Source: Plectrocnemia conspersa
Lineage: Eukaryota; Arthropoda; Insecta; Trichoptera; Polycentropodidae
Direction of reading: 5' to 3'
Assembly (NCBI GenBank): GCA_009617715.1
Contig: VTFK01000218.1
Coordinates: 558,001-622,000 of the forward strand
DNA length: 64,000 bases
In this document: positions 11,475 through 24,298 of the stretch, in pieces
Numbering within the stretch: the stretch's first letter is position 1
Layout: each line of letters opens with the position of its first letter
The notes under the pieces: model-generated
Databases searched by the model: none
What the model was told of the DNA's origin: nothing
Seen by the model: only the letters and a program-made list of their open reading frames with translations
Program-made: the position numbers and the translations under genes

Positions 11475-14400
11475 ATGTTGGCTGAAATACCGAGTATCGA
11501 CGAGCTGTTGAATAAAGCTACAGAAGAGTTTGTGAAAAGATTCGGATGTAAACCGGAAGTAGCAGCTTCCGCTCCCGGAAGGGTCAATATTATCGGAGAG
11601 CACACGGATTATAACGATGGATTGGTTCTTCCTATGGTATACATTTATTTTTATATTTTCAATAGCGATCTTGTTAATATTTATCATATTTAAGTATAAT
11701 AATAGAAATAATAAAATATTTTTTTATGATCGCACTAATTTTTCAAGATTAGTGTTACGTAACGACAGAAAAAAATTGCTAAACTATTTAATATTATTTG
11801 AAAAATATAGATATTCTTATCACTGGTGTTTCACATTCTTGTTTTGATATGTATTTACTATAATATTATCATAACGGTAAATTTGGAGATGCAAACATAT
11901 TTTTTTGCGAAAGGAAAATCAATACAATATATTATTTGCATAACCCTTTTTGCTAGATTTTAAAACTTATAACGAGTAATCAGATATATTACATAATGAA
12001 AGGCTACAAAGACGAAGGTAGTGCTTATTTTTATCAGTTCTGTTAGTTTACAGCGCATTACCTCTTGTATATATATATATTTAAAAAAAATAAAACACGA
12101 ACTTATAGATCTAATTTGACATATAAGATAGTTATATCACTAGATATCATGACGGGCACATCATATTATAATTTTTTTCCAATTTATTTGGTAATACACA
12201 TAAATAATATGTTACGTCCTAGTTTTTTTTATTTTCGGTATCGCTTATAGATACCGTAATTTAGATATTAAGTACCTATAGGTACCTTTGATATTCCGGT
12301 TACAATTGACCATTCATTTTTTAAATAAATTCTTGTCATATTTAATAACTGTCATTAAGGCTTATATATTGTCATTGCGAAGGCAATGCGTTTGTATAAA
12401 AATAACATACATGAACGTACAAAATTCGATACATCAGAAACTTAATGTCATTAAAATATATTAATGTTTAATTTAAATTATGTTTAATTATCATTGGATT
12501 AAATTAAATAATATTTTAAAGGTAATATATAATAATGTTTAATACTATATGTTTGTTTCTTTTTATAATTATAACAATATTTTCAAATCTTAAAATTAAA
12601 CAAGGTTGGTAGTATCTTCTAAAAACTTTCCAGACTCAATTTATATTTCGTACTTACTGCGTAATTTAGGTCTAAAAAGTGAATCAGTCTAGTAGTTTCA
12701 GCTTATTGTTTTGATTATCTTAAAGTTTCTTGTTGCGCGGATCAGTACAGTTGGATTCGTCATTTAAAATAAAAAAAGTATTAAATTTAGATACTGTTAA
12801 TCTCTACTAATATATACATGTAATAGAAAATGTCGTTGCATACAATTTGAGAGTGGTGTAACTGATTTCAAAGCGGCTTTCACCAACATAGTTGTTCGAT
12901 GTACATTAAGAAACATAACAATTAAGAAAGTATACAAATATATTATAGCACGAATTGTGAGAGTCAAATAACATATAATATATTTGTTAGTATTATTGTA
13001 TAAAAAATATAGTAACTAGAACTAATTTTTAAGAACTTTTTATTAACTAGAACTAATTATTAAGCGTTTGTTTATTCTAGAGTAGATTTATTCGTAGATA
13101 TTTTATATCAGTAATAATTTAAAGTCAACATTGAAATGAAAAATCAGTTTAACTAAAGCATGAGTTAAACCGTCGCAAACTTTGTAAAATTAGCTGGTGG
13201 ATAAAAATACGAATATTAAAAAAAATAAGTCTGATAAATGGCGCAAGAATTTAGTAGATTTCTGTATATAAAAGTGTGAAAATTTATATTATTTTATTAT
13301 TTATTATAGAACATTTTTAGCTTCTATACTTTTTCTCTATGCTTTTTAAACGGAGTTCCGATTTTTTAAAGCCGTTATTTTTTTTAGCAATATAGCGAAT
13401 TAGACTAACTAAATTAGCCAAGATATTTATAAAAGTTTTTTTTTAAGAAAGTTTCGTGTAGATATGATTAAAACTAAGGCAGTTATCGTGTCTCCAAATT
13501 TCGTTATATCCTAATAAAAGATATTTTTTTAATTTTAATTTTTAAGCTGTTTGCCTTATTTTCTGTTTTTTTTTTTATTATTCTGGTTTTTAAGGCCGAA
13601 AGTGTGTGACTTTGCAGCCAAATAGCCGCCGCAAAACCTTTTAAAAAAGCATATATAGAGAAAAGTAAATGCTGTTTGGAATTAGGAGAGTCTTCGCTGG
13701 GGTGTCGAGTTGTATTATTGTCAGCTGGGATTTAACTTGATATGTTGTGATTCCGTGGCGTCTCTGTGTCGTCTGCCCTTCCGTGACCAAATATCTAATA
13801 TTTTTAATGTTGGTTCGAGACAGCTCTGACAAATCGCAGATGAGGATGTTTGCAAGGCAATTGCATAGCCAATGTCCCGGTCGTGGCAAAATTTACCGAA
13901 ACAATGTTCCGGCCCCACATCATCACTCGATGCATTTTACATGGTTAAGAGTCTGCTATAAAACTCATGCCGTTTAAGAACTTTCTGCTTCACTTTTACA
14001 CTGGCTGGAGTGATAGATATACATCACCATTCTAAAGTTTCATTCTTAGTCAATGAATTTCAATGTGTCTCTTCACTACTCGGATAACGAGTAACAGAGT
14101 ACTACTACATTTTTGTGCATGACGCAAGTGCGGTGGACATTTTACGCTACTACTGTCTTCATGATACATGCGCCTGACAGACAGTCTTAAAACTATTTGT
14201 AACATTGCTCCGAATATAAATAATGATTTGCGTTTTAATGTACTTATAAGGTTTACATTTGATTTAATGTTTATTTATCAATTTGAATAATCGAAAAAAT
14301 ACATCTAAGGAACAAACATGTACACTTTAGATCGAGCCCCACATTTTGCTAAATGGTTTTTATTTATGCACAGGAATAGTGCCCTGGTTTTTTATGCAAT

Positions 14401-16547
14401 ATATAAATAGTATGGTTTCACGATATTTATATTTATTATTAAAAAAAATGTATACATAAACCGGTGTGAGTACATTTCTTTAATTAGTTTTATGGTTTGT
14501 GCATTTTTTATCGTTCTTGTATATTATCAGTTAACAGTTATTTTATCATACAGTTTTATAATTTATGATGTATTTTATCGACAAATTTTCTTTGTTCTTA
14601 CATCTCATTTGATAATAAATTATATTTATTATAAGTTTTCTAAATTAATAAAAGAAATTTTAATTAATTTTAATATAAAAATATATACATATATGAAAAA
14701 TAAATCATAATAGTAAAAATAGAATTTATCTATTAATCATGGTTATTTGCAGGAATGTCAGTCAATTTAGATTATTTTTTGCGTATATCGCCAATTCAAC
14801 ACAAACATGCCACATACGTATCTTATCTAAACCAATAGAGCTTATTTTGTCTATTAAACCAAGATTAAAACAAATAAGTGTTCTAATTAAAATGGCACAA
14901 AATTGAACACATTTATTTATATCAAATTATATGAGATTTAAATGAAAAAATATATTTAAATTTACTGTCGAAAAAGCAAAAAACATTATATCATTATATA
15001 TATTTTAAATGGATTATATTCCTTAAAGGAATTCATAATATCATAAACTTATTGTAGGCCCTACCTCTTCAGACCGTTGTTGTCGGAAAGGCAAACGGAA
15101 CCAATAAATGTCACGTCTCAACATTAGCCGCTTTAGACAACGAAGAGCAAGTTATTGAATTTGACTTACCGACCAAAGATAAATTACTTGCAACCAACGA
15201 CACACAATGGGGCAATTACATAAAAGGCGTAGTGGCATATTTCAAGGGTGAGTTTATATTTTCTTACACATTTGTGTCAAGTTTATGTTATTCGATTAGG
15301 TCAATTTTGATTGATTGGATCACTTATCAGAGCAAAGTCATAAACAATAATATTTATAATATAATAGACAATGCTTTAATAAACATTACTTCAGGAAATC
15401 TGGTTGGATTTGATATGATGATATGCTCGAGCGTTCCAATCGGAGGCGGCGTTTCTAGCAGTGCTTCTTTAGAAGTTGCGACGTATACATTTTTGGAAGG
15501 ACTTACATCCACAACTGCAGAGTATGTTTAATAAATTTAATTATTTTTAATAGTGCATGTTGAATGATTAGTACTTTAATTGAATGATACTTGAACGTAG
15601 TTTAAAAGAAAAAGCTTTGGCTTGTCAAAGGGCTGAGAATGAATTTGCTGGAATGCCTTGCGGTATTATGGACCAGTTTATTTCAACAATGGGAAAAGAG
15701 AATCACGCGTTGCTGATTGACTGCCGGTATGTGTAATGTAAATATGTAGTTTCTAATACTTAATCGAATAAATTATTATACGTTTAGATCATTGGAAGCT
15801 ACATTAGTGCATATCAACAGCGAAGATATTGTATTTTTGATAATAAACTCAAACGTTAAGCATAAATTGACTGGCAGCGAATATCCTCAACGGAGAGCTC
15901 AATGCCAAAATGCTGCTTTGTTATTAGGAGAACCATCTCTGCGCTCGGTGCCATTGGGAGAACTAGAAGGTAAAATATAATTACTATTCCATTGATAAAT
16001 CTAATACTAGAACCATACAATAATATGCCTGTAGTATTGAGAAAATTACAAGTTGACACAAAAACCATCAATCGAGCCGAACACGTCATATCGGAGATAA
16101 AAAGAACGGCTGAAGCTGCAATCACTCTACAGAATAACGATTTTAAAAGAGTAATATTTTTATAATTACATAAATATATTTACATTTTATAACTGTAATG
16201 AACTTTTAGTTGGGAAAATTGATGAACGAATCACACGATTCATTGAAGATCTTATTTGAGGTGTCATGTCCAGAAGTAGATCAGCTGGTTGACATTGCGA
16301 GAAGCATAGTTGGTGTCTACGGCTCAAGAATGACTGGAGGTGGATTCGGCGGATGTACAGTGACATTGGTAATAATATAATGTCTTATATCTCATATCGA
16401 TATTATCGTAATGTCAATTAATATTTTTAGGTGGATAAAACTGCAGTCGATAACGTTGTGAAAGCCGTATCGCTACAATATTCTGGTACTCCTACTTTCT
16501 ATCTGTGTAGACCAGCTGACGGTGCAAAGCTGCATAAGATACATTAA
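11475..16547 (+). CDS. GALK: Galactokinase (GHMP kinase family), 392 aa
   Basis: ATP-dependent phosphorylation of galactose to galactose 1-phosphate, the first committed step of the cytosolic Leloir pathway. Eight coding exons join in phase: 11475-11636, 15058-15247, 15395-15521, 15601-15726, 15788-15969, 16035-16150, 16210-16368, 16431-16547. The sum is 1179 nt, giving 392 aa, about the usual size for animal GALK1. Motifs seen: the galactokinase signature [16 protein letters not shown] at about residues 34-49 (with the conserved Arg36), the ATP-binding loop [11 protein letters not shown] at about 132-142, GMPCGIMDQ at 177-185 with the expected catalytic Asp184, and MTGGGFGGC at 342-350. All key residues are present, so the enzyme should be active. 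The start is the first in-frame Met, 33 residues before the signature. Intron 1 is 3.4 kb; the others are under 150 bp. An AATAAA lies at 16655. The next gene (minus strand) ends at 16762, tail to tail. Confidence 0.97.
11637..15057 (+). other. Galactokinase intron 1, with a GC-elevated island
   Basis: A 3.4 kb intron in a gene whose other introns are tiny. It is AT-rich except for about 13600-14170, which has more balanced composition and short open frames on both strands (13641-13977). No recognised protein could be read from this island. It may be an old transposon insertion or an intronic regulatory block. Close direct repeats 'taactagaactaatt' occur near 13013 and 13053. Confidence 0.6.
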
Positions 16548-16654
16548 AATGGCATTTAAATAACATTTTTTTATGAAGTAGATTGATATTTAGAGAATTT
16601 TACTTAATATATTTATAAATACTGACAAATACAATTACATATGTTAAAGTGATA

Positions 16655-16660
16655 AATAAA
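16655..16660 (+). terminator. Polyadenylation signal of galactokinase
   Basis: Canonical AATAAA 108 bp after the galactokinase stop codon, before the convergent gene begins its 3' end at 16762. Confidence 0.6.
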
Positions 16661-16761
16661 AACTATCTATAATACATTTTTTTCCATATCAACAAATTAC
16701 ATTAATATTCAGTCTTAAACGACAAATTAGTAAAATCAACACATAACATATAAACTCGTTC

Positions 16762-17324
16762 TTATAATAATCCCAAAGAATTTAATTCCATCCTAAGGAA
16801 AGCTTTCATAGAAGGATCTTTAACATTTTCTAATACTTTTCTAGCTATGGCAGGATCTGCTCTTGCCATTTGTTTTGATAATGCATCAGCCCAAGCGATG
16901 TAGACACAATTATGACAACCTGACATGCAACAAGTCGTAGGTGGTTCATCAATTGAGACCTAAAATGAAATAGTAATTAATATTTCAACAAAAACTCGAG
17001 AAATATAAAAAAAACATACCTCTTCTGGCTTAAATATAGGTCGATTTGTTTCTTGATTAGATTTATCACAGTTTGGTATCGAATCACTAGCTTTCGAAGA
17101 AAAATTCCTAATTACGTTGTAATACAATTTGAACATTTGTGAATTTACATTTAAACGGCGATAAATAAAATTCTGGAAAATTTAACATATTTATGAGAAT
17201 CAGCCATCAGCCGATATACATTTTCTTCGTTTCCAAAGATAATATTTCTATTATTATTTAATTATACTTGGAAAATAAGATTGCATAGAAATTGAAGATT
17301 TGTACTTACGTGCATTGTTTCCAT
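16762..17324 (-). CDS. OXLD1: Oxidoreductase-like domain protein (OXLD1 type), 121 aa, probably mitochondrial
   Basis: Three exons in phase: 17310-17324 (15 nt, METMH), 17020-17172 and 16762-16959. Together they give 366 nt, 121 aa. The last exon carries the diagnostic Cys-rich core DEPPTTCCMSGCHNCVYIAW, followed by a short helical C-terminus, as in the oxidoreductase-like domain family (human OXLD1, formerly C17orf90). The N-terminus is basic and hydroxylated with few acidic residues (for example NFIYRRLNVNSQMFKLYYN, RNFSSK), which suggests a mitochondrial targeting peptide. The biochemical role of the family is poorly defined. The small first exon depends on the donor at 17309 (CAC|GTAAGT). 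If that is wrong, Met18 in exon 2 would be the alternative start. Confidence 0.85.
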
Positions 17325-17964
17325 ATTGTTGTATTGTTAAATATTTAAGTATTTAATACTTTCTTTCGGTCAGTCAGTAACGTCATTGCGATTGACACAT
17401 TAAGTGTCAACTGAAAATGTATGGAAAACTATTGCGCCATTTACGTCATAATAAATTTTGGTCTAAAGACATCGAATATTGACCACTTTTATATATTTAT
17501 TTTTAGATTTTTTATTTATTTTTCATTTGTAAAGAATATTTGCTACTTGTTAGGAATATCGGAGCCACGCTTAGAAATCAATGAATATGGACATTTTTTT
17601 CTGCGTTTGACTATAACGGCTATAAAAGCGGCCAACAATATTTTGCTACATAAATACGTTTTAAAATTTAAACATAGTTTTTTATCGTCATGCTTGGGTT
17701 TATTCGCCAAAAATCGATGAAAAATTGCAATTAACTGCTTATTAACGTCGTCATATGTAATTTAGACACGTTAGTTTTTATCGCCGTGCGCGTGTTTTTT
17801 TCCCAAACATCGGCTAATTGTGATTTTTACCTGATGTTTGGGGAATAAACACGCAAATATACTATAAATATTAATTATATATATTAAATATAAATAAACA
17901 CGCAAATATAGATAGAAACTTTGCTATAAAAAAATATATATTTGCTTTTTTAGCCAGAAAAGGG
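17325..17964. other. Intergenic region between OXLD1 and RhoGDI with a 65 bp hairpin
   Basis: The divergent promoters of OXLD1 and RhoGDI should lie in or near this stretch. The open frame at 17421-17720 is AT-driven and not supported as a gene. An inverted repeat (17790-17811 with 17833-17854) is described separately. Confidence 0.45.
17790..17854. repeat. Inverted repeat, 22 bp arms
   Basis: The left arm 'gcgtgtttttttcccaaacatc' (17790-17811) pairs with 17833-17854 with two mismatches around a 21 nt loop. The right-arm end 'aataaacacgcaaatata' recurs as a direct repeat at about 17890. It could be a small MITE remnant. Confidence 0.6.
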
Positions 17965-18422
17965 CAAGAAAATTTATTTAAAATGGGAATGAATTTTAAT
18001 AATTTTTGCTTTTAAACAGATAAATAAGCTAATAAGCAAGATTTAGAAAAATCATTTTTATGTACCCAATTTGCTTATTGTAAAGATGGCAGATAATTAG
18101 TTTTGTACCAACTTAATTTTAAAAACGCAAAAAAGTCTGTAAATCTTACAATTTGTAAGAAATACATAATTATTGCTTTAATAATAAATGTTTATGTTGT
18201 CATCTAAGTTTCAAAATTTAGTAAAATATCATTAAAAAAAAATTTTTTTTTCGTTTTTTAAAAATAAATTTAACATAAAACAACTAATTATCCGCTATTT
18301 TTACCAAAGGAAAATTGGGGTATAAAAATATTTTTTCAAAAATCTTGCTTATTGGTTAATATATCTGTTTAAAAGTAAAAAATAAATAAAATTAATTTCC
18401 ATTTTTAATTTAATTTTTTTTT
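17965..18422. mobile_element. Foldback (long-TIR) element, about 450 bp
   Basis: A long imperfect inverted repeat. About 17965-18118 is mirrored by about 18270-18422; shared blocks include 'cttttaaacagat', 'aataagcaagattt' and 'gataattagtt'. The arms make up most of the element and no protein is encoded. It looks like a non-autonomous foldback MITE. Its right edge lies within 200 bp of the end of the first RhoGDI 5' UTR exon, so it may sit in the promoter. Confidence 0.75.
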
Positions 18423-18469
18423 GAAAAGAGCATATAATTTGTCCTGTTTTTATTTTGAAATAGAAAAGT

Positions 18470-18993
18470 CTAATTCCTCTTTCGTTCGTTACGTTGGCAC
18501 CTGCGCACTCGCGCTTCAATTGGCAGTAGTGTTTGGCCGGAAGTCTCGTCGTCTGTCGCCGCTCGTAAGCCTCGCCCCTTGGCCGCCGCCCGTTCGCTTC
18601 TAAGGTACGTTTCCAATAAGATTTTTGCCCCCGCGTCCGCATCCGACTCTCGATCGATTCTTGATTATTAAACCAGACCACCTTGCGTTGGTATCTTGCG
18701 CGTCGATTCGCCGGCCGGTGATTCATCCGCCGGTAAATAGATTTGCTGACTGATTGTGATTTTGAGCGTCCGCTTTGTGATTATATTTGCTTCGCTCGTT
18801 ATCGACTTGTTTGCGCGCTTTGTGCGTCGCCAATTGCACGTTTTCATTTCGTTCGGGCACCATATTATAAAATCAGATTACGGTGACCACATTTTTTTCG
18901 TTAGTACACGTGTGTCTTCCGCCCTTATCGCTCTGTGTTCGGTTATCGTGTATTTTGTGATAATATATTTGCTTTCATTAGGTTGTCGGTGAA
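18470..18993 (+). promoter_or_regulatory. RhoGDI promoter, 5' UTR exon and 5' UTR intron
   Basis: A GC-elevated block begins at about 18470. A donor 'ctaag|gtacgt' at 18604/18605 and an acceptor 'tttcattag|gttgtcggtgaaATG' at about 18981 define a likely 5' UTR intron of about 380 bp, ending 12 nt before the start codon at 18994. Open frames here on both strands (for example 18349-18726 minus) are by-products of the base composition. The transcription start was not located. Confidence 0.6.
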
Positions 18994-21900
18994 ATGGCTA
19001 ACCAGGAAGTCGCCGTGACTCCCGACGAGGTCGAGGGAACCGAAACCGAGTCGTCGTACAAACCGCCTCCTCAAAAATCATTAGAAGACATCATCGCTGC
19101 CGATCCCGAAGATGAATCGTTGCGTAAATATAAAGAAGCATTACTGGGACAAGCCCAACAAGGCGAAGTCATCTATGGTGAGTTTTTATTGATGAATGTC
19201 GAGTACGACTAAACCTCAATTTTACCCCTTTTGTAACTTTTGCTCAATTTATTGTCAAATAGCGACCATTCTTCTTTGACATTTTCTTACAGCTATTTAT
19301 TATGATTTGTTCTCTGACATCTTGGTTTTATAAAAAAATCTGTCCATTTATCAATTATATAATTTTATCTGTATGGACTTAGCACGTTGACTGCCGTGTT
19401 GACCACCGGTGGCCGACACGACATACTTAACTTTCGATTGTCATTTTGCGCTGTCGGCCACACATTCTGTATAAACTACTATTAAACTTGGACGATATGA
19501 CCACTGGTGGCCGACACATGAAAAAACACTAATTTACCCCAAAAATATCTTAAAACAAATAAAATAATTGTATTCCGATCAATTATATTAAATTTAACCT
19601 AAAAACATTTTGAACATTTTACGAAAATCCTATTGGCAGTCAACATGTTAAAAGGGTAAATTGCTGCCGAAAACCTCTTAAATAAATCTATAAATATTGA
19701 GACTAATCTACGTCTTCCAAAGAGTTTCTTTTAATCTTTTATGTATAATTTTTTTACGATATGCTAGTTCCTTTCTATGAAATACTTTTAAAACATTTTT
19801 AAGGCGAAATGGCTTTCACTGATAATAGCTTACAATTACTTAATTACTTGGTGCTATTATTTTAGCCCATTCTTCAAAACTAATGATTTATTTTGTATTT
19901 TTAATTCGTTGCGCTTCAATTGGCAATGCTATTTTCGTACAGCTTTGCTTACTCTAGTGTTTTTTTAAACAATGTTGATCTCATTTAAAGATACTTTTGC
20001 TTATTATTGATTGTAATTTTTAGTCCATAAAAAATGTAATTTTTTTATATAAAATTACAATTAATCTTATTTCTTTGTAACTGTCCTTGTTGATAAATAA
20101 TAAAGAGCAAATTGCTTTTATAAATAAAATTATAACTAAAATACCTCAATAATTCGCAAATTTGTCTTTATGCTAGATTTTGAGTAAAGGTCGCATTAAA
20201 AGATAGCTACAAAAAAGATAAGTAAAAAATGTAAAATGATAAAAGTATACAAAAAAAGGTATGAAATTGCAATCTTAAATTATAAATAAAAATTTTCGAC
20301 CTGATCATTACATAACAATGTACCTTGTTATATAAATTATATAAAATTATTCCTTTCTATAACATCATTAAAACATATATTTATGAACAAAAAATAAAAA
20401 AATAGAAGTTTGCGCCGAAAAATTGCCAGGTTTTTAGCAAAGGTTAAGGCTCACAAAATTTGACGCAACTAGGTAAATCATATTTTGCGACGCCTGGCAG
20501 ATCTCACAAAGGTATTGCAATGATATCGGCACAATTAAACATAAAATTAAAAATTGCCTTTTGTTATTCATTTTCCAAAATAACACAGCACATTATCTGC
20601 AGAGTCAATGAGCAATAAAATCTTAATCTTAAAACACTAGCGCAGCTGTTTACTTATTGTATGTTTGGCTTTTCGGCAAACGTTATTTAATGAATAGATT
20701 GGTTCGAAAAATTATATAATATATATATATTATCCCTTTGAATAAAAATTAGACAAGTTAATATTGAACTGTTGTACTTAATGGCTACAATGTAACCTCA
20801 TAATATTTCTGTACTATATAGATATTAAGTCAAATTATTATTATTTGTATTTTAGTATCGGCAAAAAACAGCATTGAAAGCTATCGCTTTAATTCTAATC
20901 GTAACTATTTTATCAAACGTGATAAATCAAAAATGCATATATTGTTATTTTCCCCATACAGTCATCACTGTAGAAGATAATGTCTATTATTGCTCTCTTA
21001 TTTTGCACCTTATCGTTTAAATTTATCACAATGCCATACACAAGCACCAATTTAATCCCCTCTTCTCTTTTCTTGACCTTCATGACAAACATAACAACCG
21101 ACTTTGTAGCTTATTGAATTGAAAACGTTTAATTTGTATACACAATAGTAAGACGATGAACTTCTAGATGGATATGATCATTGCTTGTAAATCATATTTA
21201 GAAACTACGATGTTTTTATTTTTTTCTGCAGATGACAAAAATCATATCGATCCTTGTTCAGACATTATAACAAAGAAGAAAGAATGCTTTCACTAGAACA
21301 GTCAAAGCACAACTAACAGGAGATACTAGATTTAACATTAAATATTTAATTTAAAAATCTAGAGTTGTGATCGTTTTCTTTCAAACTGATGATGTTAACT
21401 TCAATTATTATCATTCTAAAGACAACATTTTCAAATTGACATATTTTTTTCGAATGTATCATATTCACAACATTATTAATGAAATGTTTTTATTAAATTA
21501 CAGATCCATCTGACCCAAGGCGAGTTATTGTGAAAAAATTGGCTTTGTGCGTGCAGGGTCGAGACGATCTCGAGCTCGATCTATCCGGTGATCTCACTGA
21601 CCTCAAGAAACAAGTATGTAATGATTTAGCTTTTCTATGTATATATATGACATTAATAATGTATTAAATTCCATTTTTAGGTGTTTATAATTAAGGATGG
21701 CGTTCAATACAAAATTAGGATAGACTTTATCGTGCAACGTGAAATTGTACATGGACTCAAGTACGTTCAGAAGATCTATAGACTGGGAATGCCAGGTAAA
21801 TACAAATGAACAAATAGCTTTATAAACTTTTGCAGATTTTATAACACATTTAAAATATTTCACGCATTCTTGGATTGATTCAATTAGGAACTGGTAAGTT

Positions 21901-24298
21901 TTAACGGAATATAAATAATTATATTCTTTGAGGTAGATGTGAATATTGTGGTATTAAATGAGTAATTAATACGAGAGTCGAATATTAATCTTTTTATATA
22001 TATACAGACCAGAATGGTCAACTTGTGAATGATGAAATTCAATTCCTTATATGTATCACAAAGCTCAATTCACCGCAGCCATATTGGATGGTTTCATATA
22101 ATTCAATTAAGGTGTATGTTGGTTATATATTTAAACATATTTATATATTATTTAGTTCTAATAATAAACATTATTGTGTTTTATATCATTAACATACAAA
22201 TTATAGAAAATTTTGCCATTCAAATTTCGGTAAAAATTTGCAGTAGGGCTCATGACAAATGTCGGTTTATTAATATCATATTTTTGTATGATATGAATAT
22301 TGTTATGCAAAGTGATACATGAACATTTGCCATTGTATCATAAATTTATGGAACCCCAAAAAATTACATTCAATTGATTTCACTAATTTTAATAAAACAG
22401 TCAAATATGTATAATCTAGCTTACACTAAAAAAATTATAATTTTGAAATAAGTTAATAATAATATAATTAATTTAGACTAAATATAATATATACGAAAAA
22501 TTCGTCACAGCCACAGTAAAATTTAATATATCCGATTTCACACACCAGATTTTTTTATGCTCTTCTATAAATAGCATCATTTGTAAGATTACATCCCCCA
22601 CTGTTAGTCATACTTATATCTCATGAACATGTGTCATTAATCTGTGGAAATGGGTCACATAGTGAAACTATCTTTATGCTTTCAATTTAATAAGTTGACT
22701 TATATTTACTTATGTTATATTTTTAATAATTCAATATTTTTTAAAAAAAGTAAAATAAATGATACAATTTCAATAATTAAAAAAATATTGAAATTCATTA
22801 TTCAATTTTAAAACATTAGTAAAAAATATTTTAAAATCATATATTACAACGAAGAAGTAGGTAGTAATTAAATAAAAATTATTGATCTATTGCTTTAGTG
22901 TTCAATACTGCTAAAACACGAGCATGGAATTAATCAATGATTCAATGAGTTTGTGGTATAATTCGTTGTGGCATTCTCTTTCGATCTCTTCTATATGATT
23001 TTGTTTGCTTTTTTAGTTGTGCAATAGATTTTTTCATTTATATGTGACTTAAAAATATTCTATCGGCTTAACTAAGAACTATTCCAGTCCTGGATATTTT
23101 TCCACATGTTTCCTTATATTCTGAAATATTTTAATAAACTATTAATTTAATTTAAAAAAAATTCAATCTCATTTTTTCTGCATTAATAAAATTGATAAAA
23201 TAACATTACTATCACAAGTTGCAGTTCAAATTCCATCGAAGAGAAGAAACAAATTTTCAGGATGGTTGAATAATCTACCGCCTTTATCAGTGGATACCTT
23301 CCATTTCGGAATATAAGAAGCACACCCAGATTATTTGGCTCTTGAACTTTGCTGTATCTTTAGAACGCAGTGCACTCATTCTGACCCCTATTGAATTTAT
23401 TTTACGCTTTGACTCTTCTTTATTCCAAAACAGTCAGGCTTTTGACGATTGGTCATTTCATGTTTGTTAATTGTATTTCTTCGACCAATAACAGTTTTTT
23501 TTACTGGTAATATTCACGGCGGCTTTGACTAAGTAGTTATTTTTACCCTTAACTTGATTTATAGCACACATTTTTACATTTAAAAAAAGTGAACTAATGA
23601 TTATTTTTAAAACCGACAGACTAAAAATTGTCTTGTTGATTATATACATATAATTTAGGAATATACAATGATATTGAATTTTTTACTACAAACTAAATTG
23701 TGGTTGATTTGGTAGTATAATTAAAAAAAATATTTTTACTGCGAAAACTGATGGTCAATTAGTTACCATTCAAAAACAATATGAAATACCCTTAAATCAG
23801 TGATAAAAGGTTCTGAGAAATCAAATCAAAGATTAATGATATATCTTACATTCTTATGATTCTGAGAAGTGTTTTTTTTATGCTAATGTGTGTTGTGTAA
23901 AATTAATATTAATAGTAAATCGACTACAATTATAAATAATTACGTTCCATTGTATTTAAAACCATTTCAAGAAGGAATAATCATCAATATTATTCAAATT
24001 AATAACCAAATTGGAAAAAACGTTATTTTTAAAGTAGTTTAAAAGAAATTGATGGAATTTTCATTATAAAATAATGTTAATTTGTTACAAAATTGCAGTT
24101 GACAAGATGGCACATATGGTCGGTTCCTACCCACCCAAGATGGAAATTCAATCATACACTACCCCCCTTGAGGACGCACCTTCCGGTATGATGGCGCGAG
24201 GCTCATATTCCGTGAACAGTCTTTTCACCGATGATGACAAAAATCAGCACCTCCAATGGGAGTGGGCGTTTGAAATCAAGAAAGATTGGAAAGATTAA
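18994..24298 (+). CDS. RhoGDI: Rho GDP-dissociation inhibitor (RhoGDI), 202 aa
   Basis: Binds prenylated Rho, Rac and Cdc42 in the cytosol, keeps them GDP-bound and extracts them from membranes. Four coding exons join in phase: 18994-19177, 21504-21613, 21681-21795, 24099-24298. The total is 609 nt, 202 aa, close to animal RhoGDI (about 204). Seen: an acidic flexible N-terminal arm; SLEDIIAADPEDESLRKYK at about residues 30-48, the helical GTPase-switch-binding region; then the immunoglobulin-like beta sandwich ending in FTDDDKNQHLQWEWAFEIKK and the hallmark C-terminal DWKD. VDKMAHMVGSYPPK marks the start of exon 4. Introns are 2.3 kb, 67 bp and 2.3 kb; the first and third carry transposon remains. 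AATAAA lies at 24534. mwh, whose family is thought to work with Rho GTPases, lies about 8 kb away on the opposite strand; this may be coincidence. Confidence 0.97.
19379..19651. mobile_element. piggyBac-type MITE, 273 bp, in RhoGDI intron 1
   Basis: The terminal inverted repeats are 'ttagcacgttgactgcc' on the left and 'ggcagtcaacatgttaa' on the right. Both ends are TTAA-like (TTAG left, TTAA right), matching the piggyBac target duplication. Two internal copies of 'gaccaccggtggccgacac' (one with 'actgg') lie near the left end. There is no coding capacity. Class assignment rests on ends and target site, not on a transposase. Confidence 0.75.
22880..23640 (-). pseudogene. Decayed Tc1/mariner transposase in RhoGDI intron 3
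   Basis: Translating the minus strand across frames gives Tc1-like pieces in the right order. A segment near 23300 reads like the family's VWGCFS block followed by YSEMEGIH. A segment near 22950 resembles the family's C-terminal end (HKLIESL, with SM nearby). Stops and frameshifts are frequent, so the copy is dead. The terminal repeats were not delimited, so the limits are approximate. Confidence 0.55.

Noticed and set aside
18349..18726. 125-codon minus-strand frame overlapping the RhoGDI 5' region
   Set aside because: It is very Arg-rich and runs across the RhoGDI 5' UTR donor. It is explained by the GC-elevated leader read in the antisense direction, and no splice or family support exists.
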